NCBI RefSeq assembly: GCF_019429535.1
Contig: NZ_JAHXZM010000006.1
Coordinates: forward strand, 124,001-188,000
Direction of reading: 5' to 3'
Source: Sphingomonas citricola
GTDB taxonomy: Bacteria; Pseudomonadota; Alphaproteobacteria; Sphingomonadales; Sphingomonadaceae
DNA length: 64,000 nucleotides
Positions 59,148-64,000 of this stretch are shown here, piece by piece. The position numbers and the translations under genes are program-made. The notes under the pieces were generated by a model. That model was not told where the DNA came from and did not search any database. It worked only from the letters and a program-made list of their open reading frames with translations. The number at the start of each line of letters is the position of its first letter. The stretch's first letter is position 1.

Positions 59148-60114
59148 GGTTCGTCCCGACGCGTGCGGGTTGCGCCAAGTCGGCGTCGGGCGCAACCCCG
59201 GAGCACAGCGACGCGCTGCTGCCGACCAAGCGCGGCGCGATCGCGAGCGCCAGCGGGGCAAGGGCCAGCCCGCCTAGCACGTCGACGCCGTAATGCCCGC
59301 CGAACAGCGGCGTCGCGATGATCGTCACGCCGGCCCAGACCGGCGCGACCCAGCGCCAGCCGGGCGTATCGCGTTGCGCCCAGGCAAGGATGACCGGCAG
59401 TGTCGCGTGAAAGCTTGGGAAGCTGACGATCCCCATCAATTGGGTGAGGTCGAGCACGCGCCACGTGCCCGCGCGCAAGCCCGCGATCATCGCCTGCTCG
59501 AGCCACGCGATCGACGGCCACAGCCGCGTGAAATGCGCGGGGTCGAAGACGTTGCCCATCGCGGGTAGCCACCAGGAGATCAGGATCGTCACGAACCCTG
59601 ACAGGATCGCTGCCGCCACCGCGACGCGCAATCGGTCGAATTGTCCGTACGCGCTCATCGCGACGATGCAGGTCACCATCTGCACCGTCAGGCTGTGATA
59701 GGCGAGGCCGCCGATCCACAGGCCGACGGGTGCACGATCGGCGGCGGCGAAGACCGCGGGCCAGTCGAAACCGAGCGCGCGGTCGGCGGCGGCGAGCCGC
59801 GCGTCCCACAAAGCGCCCGCACGCGCGGCGAGTGCGTAGGCGAGCACGACGCCGATCAGCGTGAACAGCGTCATCTGCAGAAACGCGGTCGCGCCCGCCG
59901 CCAGCCGTGGCCGACCGCGATGGCGTCCGACGAACGCGGCGACCATGAGCAGCGCGAGCCCGATCGCCGGCGGCACCGCACGCCACGCATCGACACGAAA
60001 GCCCAGTCCGTTCACCGCGGCGAGGCAGGCGGCGACCATGATCGAGAGCAACCACCACGATGACGTGTCGCTGGTCGCGGCGTTGTTCCGGTTCATCAAG
60101 GCGTTCAACGCCAT
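59134..60114 (-). CDS. PAP2-superfamily membrane protein
   Basis: 326 residues and about eight hydrophobic helices. The PAP2 catalytic motifs occur in reduced form: FPSFHATLPVILAWA (S-x-H) and GGHYGVDVLGG (H-x3-D), as in inositolphosphotransferase/Aur1-like PAP2 proteins. The start is ATG 60114; 60096 is an alternative. The 3' end overlaps the crtW start. Linkage with carotenoid genes suggests a lipid-related role, but function is not established. Confidence 0.85.
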   Translation of the reverse strand: MALNALMNRNNAATSDTSSWWLLSIMVAACLAAVNGLGFRVDAWRAVPPAIGLALLMVAAFVGRHRGRPRLAAGATAFLQMTLFTLIGVVLAYALAARAGALWDARLAAADRALGFDWPAVFAAADRAPVGLWIGGLAYHSLTVQMVTCIVAMSAYGQFDRLRVAVAAAILSGFVTILISWWLPAMGNVFDPAHFTRLWPSIAWLEQAMIAGLRAGTWRVLDLTQLMGIVSFPSFHATLPVILAWAQRDTPGWRWVAPVWAGVTIIATPLFGGHYGVDVLGGLALAPLALAIAPRLVGSSASLCSGVAPDADLAQPARVGTNHGIG

Positions 60115-60243
60115 AGCGCTGTCGCGGTGCCGCCAATCGTCACGCGGCGGGCCGGCTGTGACGCGCCGATCGCGCGCCGGGGGAGTGGCACCTCGCGCGA
60201 GCGGAAGCGTTCGCGTGTCGCGTAGCGGAAGGATGGCAGGGAC

Positions 60244-61290
60244 ATGGCGACGATCGATACCGAATTCGTGACGATTGCCTATGACGATCGCGGACCGCGC
60301 GATGGCCCGCCCGTTCTGCTGATCCACGGCTGGCCCGACGACGCGTCGACGTGGGACGCGGTGGTGCCGCGGCTGAATGCCGCCGGGCTGCGCACGATCG
60401 TGCCGACGCTGCGCGGGTTCGGCGCCACGCGGATCAAGGGCGACGGCGCGCGCACCGGCAACAGCGCGGTGCTGGCGCTCGACATGATCGCGCTGATGGA
60501 TGCGCTCGGCATCGAGCGCTTCATGGTCGCGGGGCACGATTGGGGATCGAACACCGCGGAGGCGCTCGCGGTCGGCTGGCCCGAGCGGGTCGCGCGGATG
60601 GCGATGCTGTGCACCCCGCCCCGGCTCGGCGGGATGAAGACGCCGTCGTTCGCGCAGGCCCAGCGGCAATGGTACCACTGGTTCATGGCGACCGCGCGAG
60701 GGGCCGATGCGGTCCGCGCCGATCGCCGCGGCTTCGCGCGCACGCACTGGGACAATTGGTCGCCGCCGGGCTGGTACAACGAGGAAACGTTCACCCGCGT
60801 GGCGCGCGCGTGGGAGAACCCCGACTGGGTCGAGGTCACGCTCCACAGCTACCGCGCGCGCTGGGACGAGGCGAAACCCGATCCGCGCAGCCAGTGGCTG
60901 GAGGATAAGGTGCGCGCGACCCGTACGCTGTCGCTGCCGGCGATCTACGTCCAGGGGGCGGTCGACGGAGTCAATCCGCCAGAGGCGAGCGCCGACGTCG
61001 CGAACAAATTCACCGGCCCATTCGCACGCGTGGTCTTGTCGGGCGTCGGTCATTTCGCGCAGCGCGAGAACCCGCGCGCGGTGGCGCGGCACCTGCTCCA
61101 TCTGTTCACGGGTGATCCCGCGACGCTGGCGAGCACGACCGACCACAGCCTGTACGTGCGCCGCGCGGTGCCGGTGCTCGCCTCGCTCGGGCTCGCCGCG
61201 CTGGTCGGTGCGAGTGCGGCACGCTCGCATGGGGAGGGCGGGGCATCCTCGGCCGGGGGTGGAGGCCGGAGAGACGGGCGTGCGGCATGA
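60244..61290 (+). CDS. Alpha/beta hydrolase, epoxide-hydrolase-like
   Basis: 348 residues. HGWPDDASTWD is the oxyanion-hole region with HGWP, and GHDWGSNTAEAL carries the nucleophilic aspartate (D of HDWG) instead of serine, the hallmark of epoxide hydrolases and dehalogenases. The catalytic histidine is in GVGHFAQRE. A low-complexity Ala/Gly/Ser tail ends it. Substrate unknown. Its stop overlaps the next start (ATGA). Confidence 0.88.
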   Translation: MATIDTEFVTIAYDDRGPRDGPPVLLIHGWPDDASTWDAVVPRLNAAGLRTIVPTLRGFGATRIKGDGARTGNSAVLALDMIALMDALGIERFMVAGHDWGSNTAEALAVGWPERVARMAMLCTPPRLGGMKTPSFAQAQRQWYHWFMATARGADAVRADRRGFARTHWDNWSPPGWYNEETFTRVARAWENPDWVEVTLHSYRARWDEAKPDPRSQWLEDKVRATRTLSLPAIYVQGAVDGVNPPEASADVANKFTGPFARVVLSGVGHFAQRENPRAVARHLLHLFTGDPATLASTTDHSLYVRRAVPVLASLGLAALVGASAARSHGEGGASSAGGGGRRDGRAA

Positions 61291-61490
61291 GCGACCCCGC
61301 CGTTCCGGTCGACGAAACCGGCATGCTTGTCCGCGATGGTGGCGCGTTCGTCCTGCGGCGTGACGCGGGCGGGCGCTACCAGCTGCAGCTTCAGCGTACG
61401 CCGGTCGATCTGGTCGAGAAGCGGGTGCGCGTCGTCGGCACGTTGATCGCGTCCGACCTTGTCAGCGTCGAGGGTGTCGCACCGGCCTGA
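61287..61490 (+). CDS. Small conserved protein (DUF5818-like), 67 residues
   Basis: Coupled to the hydrolase gene by ATGA. The sequence GMLVRDGGAFVLRRDAGGRY followed by QLQLQRTPVDLVEKRVRVVG resembles a small OB-fold-like family common in sphingomonads, which I recall as DUF5818. No function assigned. Confidence 0.7.
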   Translation: MSDPAVPVDETGMLVRDGGAFVLRRDAGGRYQLQLQRTPVDLVEKRVRVVGTLIASDLVSVEGVAPA

Positions 61491-61602
61491 TGCGACGGTC
61501 GGCGGCCGCGCATCGCCGGGCTGACGGCGAGATTGCGATGGCCAGCGGTGGAGTGCCGGGCGCGAGCGCCTATATGGGCGGGATCAAATCAAGGAGCCCT
61601 GC

Positions 61603-63036
61603 ATGACCGCCTACGACCCGCGCCTCGGCCTATATATCGCCGGTGAATGGCTGGACGGCACCGGGCGTGACGCACACGACGTGCTTAACCCCGCGACCGG
61701 CCAGGCGCAGGCCGCGCTGCCGCTCGCGAACGCGGACGATCTCGGCCGCGCGCTCGACGCCGCCGATCGCGGGTTCAAGGCGTGGCGCAAGGTCGATCCG
61801 GCGCAGCGTGCGCAGGTGCTGAACCGCACCGCCGCGATCCTGCGCGAGCGCGCCGAGCATCTCGCGCGGATCGCGACGCTCGAACAAGGCAAGCCGCTCA
61901 TCGAAGCGAAGGGCGAGGTCGCCTTCGCCGCCGCGCTGCTCGAATTCCACGCCGGCGAGGCGCAGCGCATCTACGGTCGCGTGCTGCCCCGCCCGGCGGG
62001 CACGCGCAGCCTGGTGCTGCAACAGCCGATTGGCCCGGTGGCGGCGTTCTGCGCGTGGAATTTTCCCGTAATGAACGTGGTGAGGAAGCTCGGCCCCGCT
62101 ATCGCGGCGGGTTGTTCGATCATCATCAAGCCGAGCGAGGAGACGGCGGGATCGGCGGTCGAGGTACTGCGCTGCTTCCAGGACGCCGGCCTGCCGGGCG
62201 ATGTCGCGCAATGCGTCTTCGGCGTGCCCGATCAAGTGTCGCGGCACCTGCTCGCCTCGCCCGTCACGCGCAAGCTGAGCTTCACCGGATCGGTCCCGGT
62301 CGGCAAGCATCTGGCGAAGCTCGCCGCCGAGACGATGATGAAGACGACGATGGAGCTGGGCGGGCACGGCCCGGTGCTGGTGTTCGACGACTGCGATCTG
62401 GAGAAGACGCTCGACACGCTCGTCGCGCACAAGTTCAGGAATGCGGGTCAGGTGTGCGTCGCGCCGACGCGCTTCCACGTCCAGGCGGGCATCTACGATC
62501 GGTTCGCCGAGGGCTTCGCCGAGCGGACCAAGCGGCTCAAGCTCGGTAGTGGGCTCGACGCCGACACGCAGATGGGACCGATGGCGAACGCGCGCCGGCC
62601 GTCGGCGATCGCCGAGATGGTCGAGGATGCGCGCAGCGTCGGCGCGCGCGTGCTGGCGGGTGGCGCGCGCGGGGAGGGCGACGGCTTCTTCTTCACGCCC
62701 ACCGTGCTCGCCGACGTGCCGCTGGAGGCGCGCGCGATGAACGAGGAGCCGTTCGGTCCGCTGGCGCTGCTGACCCCGTTCGAGACGGTGGATGAAGCGA
62801 TCGCGCAGGCGAACCGGCTGCCGTTCGGGCTGGCGGCCTATTGCTTCACCGAGAACGGCCGGCGACAGAACCTGCTCGGCGACGAGATCGAGGCGGGGAT
62901 GGTCGCGATCAACAACGTGCGACTGAGCTGGCCCGACAGCCCGTTCGGCGGGGTGAAGGACAGCGGCTTCGGCTCGGAGGACGGGCCCGAGGGTGTTGCC
63001 GCGCACATGGTGACCAAGACGGTCCACATGATGTGA
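61603..63036 (+). CDS. gabD: NAD(P)-dependent succinate-semialdehyde dehydrogenase family
   Basis: Aldehyde dehydrogenase of 477 residues, the normal length. The NAD-binding block FCAWNFPVMN, FTGSVPVGKHL, catalytic ELGGHGP and the nucleophilic cysteine NAGQVCVAP (C285) are intact; the C terminus has DSPFGGVKDSGFGSEDG. Closest family is succinate-semialdehyde dehydrogenase (GabD-like), but aldehyde dehydrogenases of this type vary in substrate, so the name is tentative. It stands alone. Confidence 0.88.
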   Translation: MTAYDPRLGLYIAGEWLDGTGRDAHDVLNPATGQAQAALPLANADDLGRALDAADRGFKAWRKVDPAQRAQVLNRTAAILRERAEHLARIATLEQGKPLIEAKGEVAFAAALLEFHAGEAQRIYGRVLPRPAGTRSLVLQQPIGPVAAFCAWNFPVMNVVRKLGPAIAAGCSIIIKPSEETAGSAVEVLRCFQDAGLPGDVAQCVFGVPDQVSRHLLASPVTRKLSFTGSVPVGKHLAKLAAETMMKTTMELGGHGPVLVFDDCDLEKTLDTLVAHKFRNAGQVCVAPTRFHVQAGIYDRFAEGFAERTKRLKLGSGLDADTQMGPMANARRPSAIAEMVEDARSVGARVLAGGARGEGDGFFFTPTVLADVPLEARAMNEEPFGPLALLTPFETVDEAIAQANRLPFGLAAYCFTENGRRQNLLGDEIEAGMVAINNVRLSWPDSPFGGVKDSGFGSEDGPEGVAAHMVTKTVHMM

Positions 63037-63182
63037 GGCACGCCGGGGACATGGTTAAACGCCATGTGAACGGCGCATTCCGCCATCGTTCAGCGCGACT
63101 CGCGTAGGTGAGGAAACACGCTCGCAGTAACTGCGTTCAACCAATCGTGCGAACCGAGCGTAACCCTGTAAGGAGGTTCGAG

Positions 63183-63566
63183 ATGAGTGGTTTTCTGACC
63201 AAGGCGGGACTGGGCATCGCGCTCGCCGCCACCGCCGTCACCGCGGCGGCACCCGCCGATGCGCAGCGCTGGGGCGGATATCGCGGGCATCGCGGTGGCG
63301 ACACCGCGGCGGCGGCGATCCTGGGTGGCGTCGTCGGCCTGGGTGTCGGCGCGGCGATCGCGTCGAGCAACCGGGACCGTTACTACGACCGTGGCTATTA
63401 CTACGATCGTGGCTACGCACCGCGCTATCGCTACGTGCCGCGCGGCTATTACCGCGATTACTACGCGCCGCCGCCCCCGCCGCGCGTCGTCTATCGCGGC
63501 TATTACGCTGATCCCTATTACGGTGGCGGCTATTATGCACCGCGCGGGTACGGCTACGGCTGGTAA
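63183..63566 (+). CDS. Exported Tyr/Gly-rich protein with glycine-zipper stretch
   Basis: 127 residues. The ATG at 63183 follows an excellent AAGGAGG. A signal peptide ending ADAQR is followed by a short glycine-zipper-like hydrophobic stretch (AAAAILGGVVGLGVGAAIA), then a tail dominated by Tyr, Gly, Arg and Pro (DRGYYYDRGY, APPPPPR). Similar in build to the protein at 9122-9562, but with the zipper before rather than after the Tyr-rich part. A strong terminator follows directly. Function unknown. Confidence 0.8.
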   Translation: MSGFLTKAGLGIALAATAVTAAAPADAQRWGGYRGHRGGDTAAAAILGGVVGLGVGAAIASSNRDRYYDRGYYYDRGYAPRYRYVPRGYYRDYYAPPPPPRVVYRGYYADPYYGGGYYAPRGYGYGW

Positions 63567-63589
63567 GCGCGAACCCCGTGATGAAAGCG

Positions 63590-63625
63590 GCGGCGCGGCG
63601 GGGAAACCTGCCGCGCCGCTTTTTT
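63590..63625 (+). terminator. Rho-independent terminator
   Basis: GCGGCGCGGC/GCCGCGCCGC, a perfect 10-bp stem with a ggggaaacct loop, followed by six Ts (63620-63625). It terminates the Tyr/Gly-rich protein gene. Confidence 0.85.
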
Positions 63626-63661
63626 GTGGCACCGCGCGTCCAGCCGCGTTAGGCGCGCGCG

Positions 63662-63955
63662 ATGACCGATACGCCTCCCGACCATCTCTCGATTGATCCC
63701 CGCAGCCCGCATTTCGACCGCGACGCGCTGGAGCGCGGTGTCGGCATCCGCTTCAAGGGCAACGAGCGGACCGATGTCGAGGAATACAGCATCTCCGAGG
63801 GCTGGATCCGCGTCGCGCTCGGCAAGAAGATGGACCGCCACGGTCGCCCACTGACGATCAAGCTGATGGGTCCGGTCGAGGCGTGGTTCCAGAGCGGCGG
63901 CGAGGCGGACGAGACCACAACCGACGGGGTTAAGCCGTCCACCAGCGAAGATTAA
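63662..63955 (+). CDS. DUF3297 family protein, 97 residues
   Basis: Small acidic cytosolic protein with FKGNERTDVEEYSISEGWIR and KKMDRHGRPLTIKLMGPVEAW, the conserved core of DUF3297. Common in proteobacteria, function unknown. The start follows a GC-rich spacer after the terminator, so it probably has its own promoter. Confidence 0.88.
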   Translation: MTDTPPDHLSIDPRSPHFDRDALERGVGIRFKGNERTDVEEYSISEGWIRVALGKKMDRHGRPLTIKLMGPVEAWFQSGGEADETTTDGVKPSTSED

Positions 63956-64000
63956 GCCTTTCGCCGGCCACGATCTTCGGAGCGGCTACGTTCCGGTTAA

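Overview
The window reads as chromosomal DNA of a Sphingomonas-like alphaproteobacterium. It is very GC-rich, genes are tightly packed with ATGA/GTGA stop-start overlaps, and it carries two TonB-dependent receptors, ketocarotenoid and carotenoid-glucoside genes, a microbial rhodopsin with its retinal-forming oxygenase, and small DUF3297-type and Tyr/Gly-rich proteins familiar from sphingomonads. All assignments come from reading the sequence and translations; no database search was possible.

Layout. 1-14.6 kb: core and housekeeping genes (PEP carboxylase fragment, aminopeptidase N, M28 peptidase, SDR protein, EamA exporter, threonine aldolase-like enzyme, cation antiporter, class A penicillin-binding protein, YaiI-type protein). 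14.7-22.7 kb: a co-directional CoA-thioester catabolic cluster (DUF protein, APH-like kinase, small unknown, double CaiB CoA-transferase, crotonase, degenerate thiolase, CitE-like lyase). 23.3-26.5 kb: rpiB-glyA-small membrane protein-nrdR-trmJ, apparently one operon. 26.5-28.05 kb: rhodopsin and blh, translationally coupled on the minus strand.

28.26-37.41 kb: an island of about 9.1 kb inserted in the 3' end of a tRNA-Tyr(GTA) gene. A perfect 15-bp direct repeat of the tRNA end bounds it and a P4-type tyrosine integrase lies beside the tRNA. It holds an AlpA-like regulator, a string of tiny overlapping minus-strand genes, a phage portal fragment joined head-on to a beheaded HTH/zinc-ribbon gene, an orphan D12 adenine methylase, and then a visibly AT-richer cargo of three genes: an HExxH metallopeptidase-like protein and, divergent from it, a coupled pair of a DUF262 protein and a HEPN ribonuclease-like protein with an intact R-H-x3-H motif. 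Five consecutive hairpins close the cargo before a winged-helix replication/regulator-like gene and the integrase. I read it as a decayed phage or phage-satellite element carrying a candidate anti-phage module; this is the best candidate in the window for a little-described system.

37.5-64 kb: core genes again (rlmB, ferredoxin, AlkA-type glycosylase, DUF2147 protein, mntH, lipoprotein MBL hydrolase, XpaC/TelA-type pair, TonB receptor, typA, ClC antiporter, second TonB receptor), a 1046-residue hybrid histidine kinase with an unusual ParD-like N terminus, carotenoid genes crtX and crtW with a PAP2-type membrane protein, an epoxide-hydrolase-like enzyme, a semialdehyde dehydrogenase and small conserved proteins. 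The rhodopsin-blh pair and the crtX/crtW genes suggest that carotenoids serve here both as retinal precursor and as glucosylated ketocarotenoid pigments.
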